DNA from: Sutterella sp. | Lineage (GTDB): Bacteria > Pseudomonadota > Gammaproteobacteria > Burkholderiales > Burkholderiaceae_F | Reading direction: 5' to 3' | Length of the DNA stretch: 64,000 bases | NCBI GenBank assembly: GCA_020025965.1 | Contig: JAHHRG010000002.1 | Coordinates: 14,880-78,879 of the forward strand | In this document: positions 1-9,091 of the stretch, in pieces | Layout: the number at the start of each line of letters is the position of its first letter | Numbering within the stretch: the first letter of the stretch is position 1 | Program-made: the position numbers and the translations under genes | The notes under the pieces: generated by a model | Seen by the model: only the letters and a program-made list of their open reading frames with translations | What the model was told of the DNA's origin: nothing | Databases searched by the model: none

Positions 1-2158
<2,158 letters not shown>

Positions 2159-2183
2159 AGGCATTTTTTCAGGGATTACTCAC

Positions 2184-2208
2184 GGGAAAGATCACGAAGG
2201 TCTTTCCC
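2184..2208. terminator. Inverted repeat after gyrB
   Basis: An 8-bp perfect stem (GGGAAAGA / TCTTTCCC) with a 9-nt loop lies 25 bases after the gyrB stop. No T-tract follows on either strand, so it is not a standard intrinsic terminator. It may be an RNA-processing or pausing hairpin between gyrB and the next gene. Confidence 0.3.
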
Positions 2209-2237
2209 AACCCTGACTATCTTCCTAGGAGATTGGT

Positions 2238-3167
2238 ATGAATAATTTCGACAAAAAATTGGTCATTGCCGTTTCCTCCAGAGCGCTTTTCGATCTTGAA
2301 GACGAACACTCTTTGTTTGAAAAAGAAGGTTTTCGGGCTTATCGACGCTATCAAGTCGCTCATAAGAACATACCTTTGCGTCCTGGTGTGGCCTTTCCCT
2401 TTGTCAGACGTCTCTTAAACCTCAACTCGCGTTTTGGAGATCTGGAACCTTTTCAGGTTGTCGCGCTCTCGCGTAACTCACCAGAAACCGCTCAACGCTT
2501 CTTCCACTCTTGTCGTTACTACGAACTGCCGATCAAAGCAGGTGCATTTACATCGGGCCAGTCCACTTATCCTTATATCAACGCATTCAACGTGTCTCTC
2601 TTTCTGAGTGCGAACCCAGAAAGCGTTCGACACTCGCTCGATGCCGGTCATCCTGCAGGATTAGTCATGCCTTCGTCTATCCACGAAGATGATGATGGGC
2701 AATCCCTGCGAATCGCCTTTGACTTCGACGGGGTAATCGCCGACGACGAAAGCGAAATCACTTACCAAACCTCTGGTATCGACGCTTTTCACAAGCTTGA
2801 GCAAGACAAAGCCGAAACGCCTCATTCTCCAGGACCTCTGGGGCGTCTCTTCAGTCGCCTATCGGAATTCCAGCGACTTGACTACGAGCTACACGGAAAA
2901 GAAAACCCGTATTTCGAACCTGCTATTCGTATTTCCATCGTAACCTCCCGAGGCACCCCGAGCGAAGAACGTCTGATCACGACCCTCAAGCAGCTCGGTA
3001 TGAACGCAGCCGAACTCTTCCTTCTTGACGGTTTATCGAAGAAACCGTTCTTGGAAACCATTCGTCCGCACATCTTCTTTGACGATCAAACCAATCATCT
3101 CGAAAAGAGTGCAGATGTCGTTCCCAGTGTACTAGTCCCGTTCGGTATTCATAACAAGAAAAATTAA
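2238..3167 (+). CDS. Cytosolic 5'-nucleotidase (PF06189-type)
   Basis: A 309-residue protein resembling the bacterial 5-nucleotidase family related to eukaryotic cytosolic 5'-nucleotidase 1A, which dephosphorylates nucleoside monophosphates. Visible signatures are VIAVSSRALFDLEDE at the N terminus, VALSRNSPETAQR near residue 75, a haloacid-dehalogenase-like IAFDFDGVIADDESE near residue 155 (nucleophile DFDGV), a TSRG motif near residue 233, and HIFFDDQ near residue 280. The AGGAGA Shine-Dalgarno at 2225-2230 supports this ATG. It lies 79 bases after gyrB, on the same strand, and is followed within 21 bases by the oxidoreductase gene, so the two may be co-transcribed. No signal peptide is visible. 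The family call is firm; substrate preference is not visible. Confidence 0.85.
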   Translation: MNNFDKKLVIAVSSRALFDLEDEHSLFEKEGFRAYRRYQVAHKNIPLRPGVAFPFVRRLLNLNSRFGDLEPFQVVALSRNSPETAQRFFHSCRYYELPIKAGAFTSGQSTYPYINAFNVSLFLSANPESVRHSLDAGHPAGLVMPSSIHEDDDGQSLRIAFDFDGVIADDESEITYQTSGIDAFHKLEQDKAETPHSPGPLGRLFSRLSEFQRLDYELHGKENPYFEPAIRISIVTSRGTPSEERLITTLKQLGMNAAELFLLDGLSKKPFLETIRPHIFFDDQTNHLEKSADVVPSVLVPFGIHNKKN

Positions 3168-3188
3168 CTCTCATCCCCACTTCTACTC

Positions 3189-5204
3189 ATGACCCAGTTT
3201 CCGCATCTTTTTATGCCCCTGAAAGTTGGGGCCAATTTTCTAAATAACCGCATTGTCATGGCCCCGATTGCGACTGGCTTTGACGGAAGCGATTGTTTCG
3301 GAACGGAGCGTATTCGTTTTTATCTCGATCGCGTACGTAATCACGGGGCTGGACTTGTTATTGTCAACAACGGGATCGTGAGTTTTACAGGGAAAAAAAA
3401 ACTGAGTGACTGTAAACTGACGCAAACCTACTTTCGGAATGCCAAAGGCTTAACCGATGCTATTCATAAAGAAGGTGCAAAAGTCCTATTACAGTTAGTA
3501 CACAATGGAGGAGAGGCAGAGCACCCCTTCGCTCTGGCGGCTAGTCGCATCAAGAATAAAGACACAGGCAATGTCGCAAACCGCATTCCCAAGTTCGCAA
3601 TTGACCATTTAATTCAGCATTACGCCGTTGCTGCTTACGAAGCCGTTCATCTTGGCGGCTTCGACGGTGTAGAGATTGATGCAGGTCACCTGTCTTTGCC
3701 CAATACTTTTACTTCACCTATTCTCAACCGTCGTAGCGACAGCTGGGGATTACAGGGAAAACACGACTTCGCGTTGGAACTCGTTCAACGCATTCGTGGC
3801 CACCTCGGACCGCAACCGATCCTCTCCTACCGCATTTCCCTTTTGGATCTTTATGCCAAAGGCACACCGTGGATTGACGTGCTGACCTTGGCACAGAATC
3901 TTCATCACGAAGGCGTCAACATCTTCAGTTTCGACATTGGCCTTTCTTCCAACGCCTTCCCTGTTGATTGCGAACTGACGCCTGAAGGGGTGTGGACTCC
4001 TTTCATGGAAAAATTCACCTCGGAAATTAAGGTTCCAGTCATCTTCGGTGGCAATCTGCAGAACCCAGAGCACATTGCAACGCTCTTAGCCAAGTATCCG
4101 ACCAGCATGGCTGAAATCGGTAAACCTTTCGTAGCCGATGCATGTTGGGTTCAAAAAATCCGTAAAGGTGATGTGTCTTCTATCATACCTTACGTTGGTC
4201 ATGCGAATAAAGACCATATCAGTAACGACAACATTTATTCGATTGCCGCTCCAGCGGTCAATCAAATCCAACAGTCAGAAAATGTGAAAAAGATCTTGGT
4301 CGTCGGTGGAGGTCCGGCCGGTATTGCCGCAGCTAGAGAAGCAGCGATTCTTGGTCACAAAGTCACGTTGATTGAAGAAAAAAAAGAACTCGGTGGCCTG
4401 TTCCGATTAGGAGCCAAGATTCCAGGCCGAAGCAAAATTCTTAACATCATTACCGCGTGGAAAGAAGAGCTTCTTCGTCTCGGTGTTGAAATTCGACTCG
4501 AAACGACAGTCACGGGGCGCTTGATTGAGGACGACTTTCCCGATCATGCCATTCTTCTAGCAGTCGGCCGTGAAAGTACCCTTCCAAGTCTGCCTGGTAT
4601 TGATAACCCGAATGTACTAACACCTGAAGACCTGTTTGAAAAACAGATGCCTGTCGGACACCGCGTCGCTGTGATTGGTAGCGGTCCACTTGCCGTCGAT
4701 ATTGCTCGTTTTTTAAGCGCTCCTGCCATTGAAGATCCGGAAAAATGGTTTTGTGCATGGGGAATCGGCGATCCAGCCAAATATCGGGGTGGTGTCTTAG
4801 GGGTGATTCCGCATTTAGCGACGCCTCCGCGTCATACAGACCTGATCAATCTCAATCCGAAGGGAAGCTTCGAAAAAGACCTAACAGCCATCAACCGTTT
4901 CTATGAATTGCAATGGTTACGCATGCACGGAGTAAACACTTTTGAACAAACCGAGATCGAACAAATCGAAGTTCACTCTATAAAAGTACGTTCTGACGAT
5001 GATCAGCAGGGCAGTTTTTCACTCCGAATTGATCACGTTGTCGTTGCCGATAAATTCGAACCTCGAGATGAGCTCTCTGACGAGCTCAATGTGCTTGATA
5101 AGGAATATGTACTCGTTGGCAGTTGCAACCAAGCCTCGAGCGATTACAGCGCTTCTAGGGCCGTTCAAGATGCGATCTATTCTGTGCGAAACAGCGCTTT
5201 GTAA
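3189..5204 (+). CDS. NADH:flavin oxidoreductase / 2,4-dienoyl-CoA reductase-like protein lacking Fe-S ligands
   Basis: A 671-residue two-part flavoenzyme: an old-yellow-enzyme TIM barrel (residues 1-330, probable FMN site) followed by a FAD/NAD(P)-binding module (GGGPAG at 373-378, further Rossmann motif GSGPLAVDIAR near 497). The fold order is that of FadH and related dienoyl-CoA or enone reductases. Two things are odd. The linker that normally holds four cysteines for a [4Fe-4S] cluster (CxxC...C...C after the barrel) here reads PYVGHANKDHI at 334-344 with no cysteine, the nearest being C319. In addition, the usual HGAHGYL active-site segment is DAGHLSL at 164-170, so the catalytic Tyr position is changed. 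His105 of the substrate/flavin loop (LVHNGG) is kept. The enzyme is probably a divergent reductase; the substrate is unknown. Confidence 0.8.
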   Translation: MTQFPHLFMPLKVGANFLNNRIVMAPIATGFDGSDCFGTERIRFYLDRVRNHGAGLVIVNNGIVSFTGKKKLSDCKLTQTYFRNAKGLTDAIHKEGAKVLLQLVHNGGEAEHPFALAASRIKNKDTGNVANRIPKFAIDHLIQHYAVAAYEAVHLGGFDGVEIDAGHLSLPNTFTSPILNRRSDSWGLQGKHDFALELVQRIRGHLGPQPILSYRISLLDLYAKGTPWIDVLTLAQNLHHEGVNIFSFDIGLSSNAFPVDCELTPEGVWTPFMEKFTSEIKVPVIFGGNLQNPEHIATLLAKYPTSMAEIGKPFVADACWVQKIRKGDVSSIIPYVGHANKDHISNDNIYSIAAPAVNQIQQSENVKKILVVGGGPAGIAAAREAAILGHKVTLIEEKKELGGLFRLGAKIPGRSKILNIITAWKEELLRLGVEIRLETTVTGRLIEDDFPDHAILLAVGRESTLPSLPGIDNPNVLTPEDLFEKQMPVGHRVAVIGSGPLAVDIARFLSAPAIEDPEKWFCAWGIGDPAKYRGGVLGVIPHLATPPRHTDLINLNPKGSFEKDLTAINRFYELQWLRMHGVNTFEQTEIEQIEVHSIKVRSDDDQQGSFSLRIDHVVVADKFEPRDELSDELNVLDKEYVLVGSCNQASSDYSASRAVQDAIYSVRNSAL

Positions 5205-5314
5205 ATGATTAAGAACGAAAAAATTTGCTATTGCGTATTCTCAAGTAGATGATAAATAAGGGAAAATATAGATAATCCACAGCAAACCCACAACATACTG
5301 CACAGCTTTTCCAC

Positions 5315-5345
5315 ACGCCGTTTTCTGAAAAAACGGCGTTTTTTA
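5315..5345 (+). terminator. Rho-independent terminator after the oxidoreductase
   Basis: A 10-bp stem ACGCCGTTTT / AAAACGGCGT with a 5-nt loop, followed directly by a T run at 5339-5344. It lies 110 bases after the stop at 5204 and would stop rightward transcripts before the candidate origin. Confidence 0.85.
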
Positions 5346-5371
5346 TTGCTTTACTTCTTACTCGTTGATGT

Positions 5372-5499
5372 AACTTTTCAATGCGGTCTTTTTAAATGCG
5401 CAACTTTTCAAGTTCAACCCGGTTCTCAAAACTTTCACACTCAAAAATAATAAGTGATGATTTTTTTATGTTAGTAGTATGTAGTAGTAGGCACTTTCA
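5372..5499 (+). repeat. Iterated AACTTTTCA / ACTTTCA motifs in the AT-rich part
   Basis: AACTTTTCAA occurs at 5372-5381 and again at 5402-5411, exactly 30 bases apart. The shorter ACTTTCA occurs at 5431-5437 and 5493-5499. All are on the plus strand within the AT-rich segment just left of the DnaA boxes, as expected of origin iterons or unwinding-element repeats. Function is inferred from position only. Confidence 0.4.
5472..5490 (+). other. DnaA-trio-like tract (TAG repeats)
   Basis: The plus strand reads TAG TAG TAT G TAG TAG TAG, five TAG triplets with one break. It ends 13 bases before the minus-strand DnaA box at 5504-5512. DnaA-trios, known from bacterial basal unwinding systems, are repeats of 3'-(G/A)AT-5' beside a DnaA box and guide DnaA onto single-stranded DNA. 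The triplet sequence and its side relative to the box fit that arrangement. Confidence 0.55.
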
Positions 5500-5503
5500 A
5501 AGC

Positions 5504-5512
5504 TGTGCATAA
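5504..5512 (-). other. DnaA box (TTATGCACA)
   Basis: An exact match to TTATNCACA on the minus strand. It is the box nearest the TAG-repeat tract. Confidence 0.65.
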
Positions 5513-5559
5513 ATCATTTTTCGCAATTATTTTTCAGAGACTTGTCTTCAGGATAAGCG

Positions 5560-5568
5560 TGTGGATAA
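5560..5568 (-). other. DnaA box (TTATCCACA)
   Basis: An exact match to the strong DnaA box on the minus strand, in the same orientation as the box 56 bases to its left. Confidence 0.7.
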
Positions 5569-5603
5569 GGCTGAAGAATTCTTGTGGGAAACACGGGACA
5601 GAT

Positions 5604-5681
5604 TGTGGATGAAAAGCAAAAAAATTACCGAACAAAAAAGTTATCCACTTTTCGGAAGAAAACATCCAAAACTTATCAACA
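5604..5681. other. Cluster of near-match DnaA boxes
   Basis: Three sites each differ by one base from TTATCCACA: 5604-5612 on the minus strand (TCATCCACA), 5641-5649 on the plus strand (TTATCCACT) and 5673-5681 on the plus strand (TTATCAACA). Two further 8/9 matches lie left of the AT-rich segment at 5273-5281 and 5307-5315. The density is well above that elsewhere in the window by eye. Confidence 0.5.
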
Positions 5682-5724
5682 AAGATATCCAGAACAATCT
5701 CAACATTTTTGTTTTTGTTATAGA

Positions 5725-5757
5725 AGAACTGTTCACATGAACAGTTCTCTTTTTCTT
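5725..5757 (+). terminator. Perfect palindrome followed by T-rich run
   Basis: AGAACTGTTCA and its exact reverse complement, separated by CA, form an 11-bp inverted repeat at 5725-5748, followed by CTTTTTC. It looks like an intrinsic terminator for rightward transcription or a protein-binding palindrome at the right side of the candidate origin. No gene upstream obviously needs it. It resembles a parS site only loosely. Confidence 0.4.
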
Positions 5758-5932
5758 CTCGAAATTCAGATGAGGAATTTTGTTGATCTGTTCGAATTTA
5801 TTTCGCTAGACGGGAAAAATGACAGATTTGGGTATCATTCAATCAGTAGTGAGTTTTGATTCGAGTCCGGATTCCGCTTCATGCGTATAGAGTCCATCGA
5901 TCGTGAACACATGTTATGAGGATCAATTAACT

Positions 5933-6577
5933 ATGTTGAAGATGAATAATGTCGCTTTGCTTCTGGCGGTGAGCGCAACAATCTTCGTGAGCGGTTGTGC
6001 ACCTGTGCTGATAGGTGGTGCCGCGTTGACAACAGCTACCGTCGTGACGGATCGTCGTTCGACTGGTAGCATTGTGACTGACGAAATGCTTGAAAAGCGC
6101 GTTGTCTACAATATTGTCGAAGCTTTAGGTCAGGATAATATCCATGTGACGGTAACTAGCTTTGAGGGTAAGATTTTGCTAACTGGCGAGGTATTGACGC
6201 AGGCTCAGAAGTTACAGGCGCAAGAAGTAGCTCGATTGAGTCTTGACGTGAAGAGCGTGGTGAATGAATTAGCTGTGATGGAACATTCGAGCATGGCGAC
6301 CCGTTTGTCCGATACATTGCTTGCCAACAAGGTTCGTGCTTCGCTGTTCAGTTCTCAGAACACTTCCCTCAATCAAGTTAAGGTGGTTGTTGATCGAAAG
6401 ATTGTTTATTTGATGGGGATCGTGACTCGAGCTGAAGCGAATACGATCACGCAGAAGGTTGCACAGATTCCCGATGTTCTGCAGGTGGTAAATTGCTTTA
6501 CTTTTGCTACTCCAGAAGAAATTAAGCGTCGAATGCCTGAAATGCAGAGTCCTAAAGACGAAAACCGAGACAACTAA
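5933..6577 (+). CDS. dolP: BON-domain lipoprotein (DolP/YraP-like)
   Basis: A predicted outer-membrane lipoprotein of 214 residues with two BON domains (about residues 55-120 and 130-200), the architecture of DolP/YraP, which helps keep outer-membrane integrity. I chose the ATG at 5933, preceded by GAGGA at 5918-5922, over a GTG at 5903. From it the protein starts MLKMNNVALLLAV and reaches a lipobox ending VSGC at Cys22. The mature part begins with the short hydrophobic PVLIGGAALTTATVV segment common in this family. It stands alone to the right of the candidate origin and is convergent with the menA-like gene. The symbol follows architecture; orthology is not proven. Confidence 0.75.
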   Translation: MLKMNNVALLLAVSATIFVSGCAPVLIGGAALTTATVVTDRRSTGSIVTDEMLEKRVVYNIVEALGQDNIHVTVTSFEGKILLTGEVLTQAQKLQAQEVARLSLDVKSVVNELAVMEHSSMATRLSDTLLANKVRASLFSSQNTSLNQVKVVVDRKIVYLMGIVTRAEANTITQKVAQIPDVLQVVNCFTFATPEEIKRRMPEMQSPKDENRDN

Positions 6578-6600
6578 GTTGTTAGTCTTGTAGAAAGCAA

Positions 6601-6638
6601 AAAAATGCACCGTCGAGAAAATCGAACGGTGCATTTTT
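6601..6638. terminator. Bidirectional terminator between convergent genes
   Basis: Stem ATGCACCGT / ACGGTGCAT with an inner CGA/TCG extension, an A run on the left and a T run on the right. It can stop the BON lipoprotein gene (plus) and the menA-like gene (minus). Confidence 0.85.
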
Positions 6639-6650
6639 TATGTTCGGACT

Positions 6651-7565
6651 TTAGATAATGATTGCCGCGAGAGCGCCTAACGAGAAAAGAATCGAGAATT
6701 TCATTTCCAGTTTTACGCAGGAGAACATCGTCTGATTTAGTTCTTCGTACTTTCTTTCCTTGAGTTCGCGAGGAATGCGAACGGCATCGGAAATGACTGC
6801 AAAGACTAAAAGAACAGGCCAGAGCATCTGATTTTCAATCGTCATTGTTGCAACGGCAATAAATGGCACCATTAACAGAACACGCATCAGGATGAGAAAA
6901 CCGTTCGCCGACATAACGACTGCGAGCGTGCGGCGGTTGATGCTTAAATCGTGTTCCCGGTCTCGCCAGTTGTTAACGCATAGAACCAGAGAGGCAATGG
7001 CGCCCAATGCAAAACCGAGAAGAACGGCATTGGCAGAAAGCGTCAATGCTTGCAAGTAATAACTACCGCATACGGCCGTTAGGCCGAAGAAAATCAGTAC
7101 GGTTAGTTCACCGAAAGGCGTATAAGCAATCGGTTTCGGACCTCCCATGTAGGCATAGGCCGCAATAATCGAGGCAATGCCGATAAGTGCGAAGCCCCAA
7201 CCTCCGAAATAAACGAGTGTTGCCGTATTGAGAAGTCCAAGAACGATCATCGTGTAGATGGCTTTTCTGGCTGCCTGTACAGAGATCCAACCCATTGAGG
7301 TTGCACGGGGGAGACCGCGACGGTTGCCTGTTTCGGCTTTACGTTCCGTATATCCGAGATCATTCTTCATATTGCTGATGATCTGCATGATGAGTGCAAT
7401 CGTCAGGGTCAATAGGGCAACCAGCGGATCAATGTCACGAATTTCAAAGGCCGCAAGGGAAAGAGCGGCTACGATGGGAGCGACGGCAATGCCGAAGGTT
7501 TTCGGACGTACGAAGGCCATCCATGCCGCAAAACTGTGCGGACGAATATCGTTAAGTGAGCTCAT
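6651..7565 (-). CDS. menA: UbiA-family prenyltransferase, MenA-like
   Basis: An integral membrane enzyme of 304 residues. MenA attaches the polyprenyl tail to 1,4-dihydroxy-2-naphthoate in menaquinone synthesis. MenA-type segments are FVRPKTFGIAVAP near residue 18, YMGGPKPIAYTPFGELTV near 140, and the second Asp motif NNWRDREHD near 197 followed by RRTLAV. The first Asp motif is degraded: where MenA has NDxxD followed by a second Asp cluster, this protein has NDLGY at 68-72 then ETGN. Eight or so hydrophobic segments are visible. It starts 2 bases after the ybeD-like stop with no clear Shine-Dalgarno, so translation is probably coupled. UbiA-type 4-hydroxybenzoate or another aromatic substrate is a less likely alternative. 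Confidence 0.72.
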   Translation of the reverse strand: MSSLNDIRPHSFAAWMAFVRPKTFGIAVAPIVAALSLAAFEIRDIDPLVALLTLTIALIMQIISNMKNDLGYTERKAETGNRRGLPRATSMGWISVQAARKAIYTMIVLGLLNTATLVYFGGWGFALIGIASIIAAYAYMGGPKPIAYTPFGELTVLIFFGLTAVCGSYYLQALTLSANAVLLGFALGAIASLVLCVNNWRDREHDLSINRRTLAVVMSANGFLILMRVLLMVPFIAVATMTIENQMLWPVLLVFAVISDAVRIPRELKERKYEELNQTMFSCVKLEMKFSILFSLGALAAIII

Positions 7566-7567
7566 TT

Positions 7568-7861
7568 TTAGAGCGCAACCTTGACCATTGGATGTTGAGT
7601 CAAAGCCATGTAGAACTTGTCGAGCTGTTCCTTGGACTGGGCATTGACCGTAATGGTGAGGGCCATGTACTTCTTCGTCTTGGAGAAGGAGATGTTAAGC
7701 GTCTTCTTATCGAAGTCATCAAAGTGTTCGCCGGCAAGGTCGCACATGATGCCGGGAAAAGTTGGATTGTTCAGTCCCATGATCTTGATCGGAAAGAGCA
7801 TAGGGAACTTCATGAGTTCTTCCTGCTGTGCATCGGTGGCGGGAGTGTTGTTGTCAGCCAT
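7568..7861 (-). CDS. ybeD: YbeD-family protein (DUF493)
   Basis: A 97-residue protein of the DUF493/YbeD family: MKFPMLFPIKIMGLNNPTF, then LAGEHF and a C-terminal VNAQSKEQLDKFYMAL ferredoxin-like ending. The biochemical role of the family is unknown. In E. coli ybeD lies directly downstream of dacA (PBP5). Here it follows a dacA-like pseudoenzyme by one base, so the synteny is kept even though the neighbour has lost its catalytic motifs. AAGGA upstream supports the start. Confidence 0.85.
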   Translation of the reverse strand: MADNNTPATDAQQEELMKFPMLFPIKIMGLNNPTFPGIMCDLAGEHFDDFDKKTLNISFSKTKKYMALTITVNAQSKEQLDKFYMALTQHPMVKVAL

Positions 7862-7862
7862 T

Positions 7863-8975
7863 TTAGTGATTGTCCTTTGTTTCTTGAGAATTCAGTGCAA
7901 ATCTGACGGTATCGGTGAAACGTTGCCAGAAGTTACCCGTATTGACCGTAGATTTTGCGAATACAGGGACTTCAAGCAAAGCCTGGTCATGCAGAAAGGC
8001 CGTCATTTTTCCGACCTCTTCGCCTTTGGCAATCGGTGCCTTGAGGGGAGAAGCGTGTGAGATCAGAATTTTAAACGCTTCCGTCTTGTTATTTTCAAGA
8101 TCGCTTTTTTTTATCGTGACGAATATATCTTCACGAACGTATACGGAGAGTTTGCGTGTGTCGCCATGGGCAACGATGATTTCCCCCACGGTTTCTCCAG
8201 CGTTAAAGAGCGGTAGAGTTTCTGAAGAGGTGAAACCGTGTTTGATAATTTGAGCAGCACGATCTGTAAGATCTTCTACGCTGTTGGCATCCAGAACGAT
8301 GGAAAACAAACGTCGGAAACGTCCTGAATCGTATGCATTTTCCGAAATGAAAACGCCGCTCCAGCTGTTTCCAAGGTAACCGCCGAATACAAATGGCGTC
8401 TGCAGAATACCTGCATTGAAGTTGCGACGTCCGCGTTGCGAGTCAAGAATCGAGTCGCTGAGTGAGGTTGGAGCTTGACGAAGAAGCTGGTAACGGAAAA
8501 CTGCTTCCGTCAAGAGAGCAAGATCCTTCGGTGTTGTACGGTGTTTTCGATCGTTTGTTGGGAATACTGATGTGAAGTGCGAGTCTTCCATGCCCAAGGT
8601 TTCGGCATTTTGATTCATAGCCTCCACAAAGGCTTTGTCATTAGTATCGAGAGCCTTTAAAAGTTCTCTGTACTGCGGCTCTGTAAGCGAGATGAAGAGT
8701 AATTTTATGTTCTTTTCCAGTCCTTTCTGAAGTGTGATCTCTTTTCTCTCAGCAGTCGCATCTTTAGCTTTCTCGCGAGACTCGATCATTTGAAGAGCTG
8801 TATAGGCTGCCATCAGTCGGGTAAAAGCTCCTGGATTCACGGACTTCGTTAGAGAGTCTTTCTGAAGCCAACTATGGCTGATAAGGTCTTTCTGCAAAAC
8901 AAGCGTATTGTCTGCTGCGAGCAGATTTGCAGAGAGTGCCGAGAGAAGAATGAGGAGAAGAATCGAATGTTTCAT
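7863..8975 (-). CDS. PBP5/DacA-like protein without catalytic residues (pseudoenzyme)
   Basis: A 370-residue exported protein starting MKHSILLLILLSALSANLLAA (signal peptide). The frame stays open to 9116, but this start gives the signal peptide. The fold is that of low-molecular-weight D,D-carboxypeptidases: AFVEAMNQNAETLGMEDSHF near 115-134 matches the PBP5 region after SxN, and the C-terminal domain LKAPIAKGEEVGKM at 311-324 plus the amphipathic tail FWQRFTDTVRFAL match DacA. All three active-site motifs are gone: SxxK is AFTR at 50-53, SxN is absent near 107-112, and KTG is replaced around 199-203 (GYLGN). It should not cleave D-Ala-D-Ala. A structural or regulatory role at the membrane is possible. 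No frameshift is seen, so it is not a simple pseudogene. It precedes ybeD, as dacA does elsewhere. Confidence 0.8.
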   Translation of the reverse strand: MKHSILLLILLSALSANLLAADNTLVLQKDLISHSWLQKDSLTKSVNPGAFTRLMAAYTALQMIESREKAKDATAERKEITLQKGLEKNIKLLFISLTEPQYRELLKALDTNDKAFVEAMNQNAETLGMEDSHFTSVFPTNDRKHRTTPKDLALLTEAVFRYQLLRQAPTSLSDSILDSQRGRRNFNAGILQTPFVFGGYLGNSWSGVFISENAYDSGRFRRLFSIVLDANSVEDLTDRAAQIIKHGFTSSETLPLFNAGETVGEIIVAHGDTRKLSVYVREDIFVTIKKSDLENNKTEAFKILISHASPLKAPIAKGEEVGKMTAFLHDQALLEVPVFAKSTVNTGNFWQRFTDTVRFALNSQETKDNH

Positions 8976-9091
8976 AGCAAAAGGAGTTAATTTCGCTGTA
9001 TTGTAGACGGCAACGCGGCCGCGAAGCGGCTCTATATGGGAAAAAGTTTTCTCTTCGTTATCTGTTATTCCAGTACTGGGATTGACCTCTG

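Larger units (their letters stand above)
5205..5932. other. oriC: Candidate chromosomal replication origin (oriC)
   Basis: This is the longest non-coding stretch in the window (about 730 bases) and is visibly AT-rich. It contains a TAG-repeat tract at 5472-5490, a consensus DnaA box on the minus strand at 5504-5512 (TTATGCACA), another at 5560-5568 (TTATCCACA), and near-matches at 5273, 5307, 5604, 5641 and 5673. A terminator (5315-5345) shields its left side. Hand counts on sampled lines show C at least equal to G on the plus strand to the left and G above C to the right, even within plus-strand genes on both sides, as expected at an origin. gyrB nearby fits the usual dnaA-dnaN-gyrB neighbourhood. 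An origin upstream of dnaA, outside the window, remains possible. Confidence 0.65.

Noticed and set aside
5725..5748. Possible parS site
   Set aside because: The core TGTTCACATGAACA lacks a base in each arm and the central CACGTG of the well-conserved chromosomal parS. I kept it only as a palindrome/terminator.
5584..5859. Open frame of 91 codons inside the origin region
   Set aside because: It runs through several DnaA-box matches and the 5725 palindrome, has no ribosome-binding site and an AT-driven composition, and looks like no protein family.
5850..5890. T-arm-like sequence (GATTCGAGTCC)
   Set aside because: No acceptor stem, anticodon arm or CCA end can be built around it, so it is not a tRNA.
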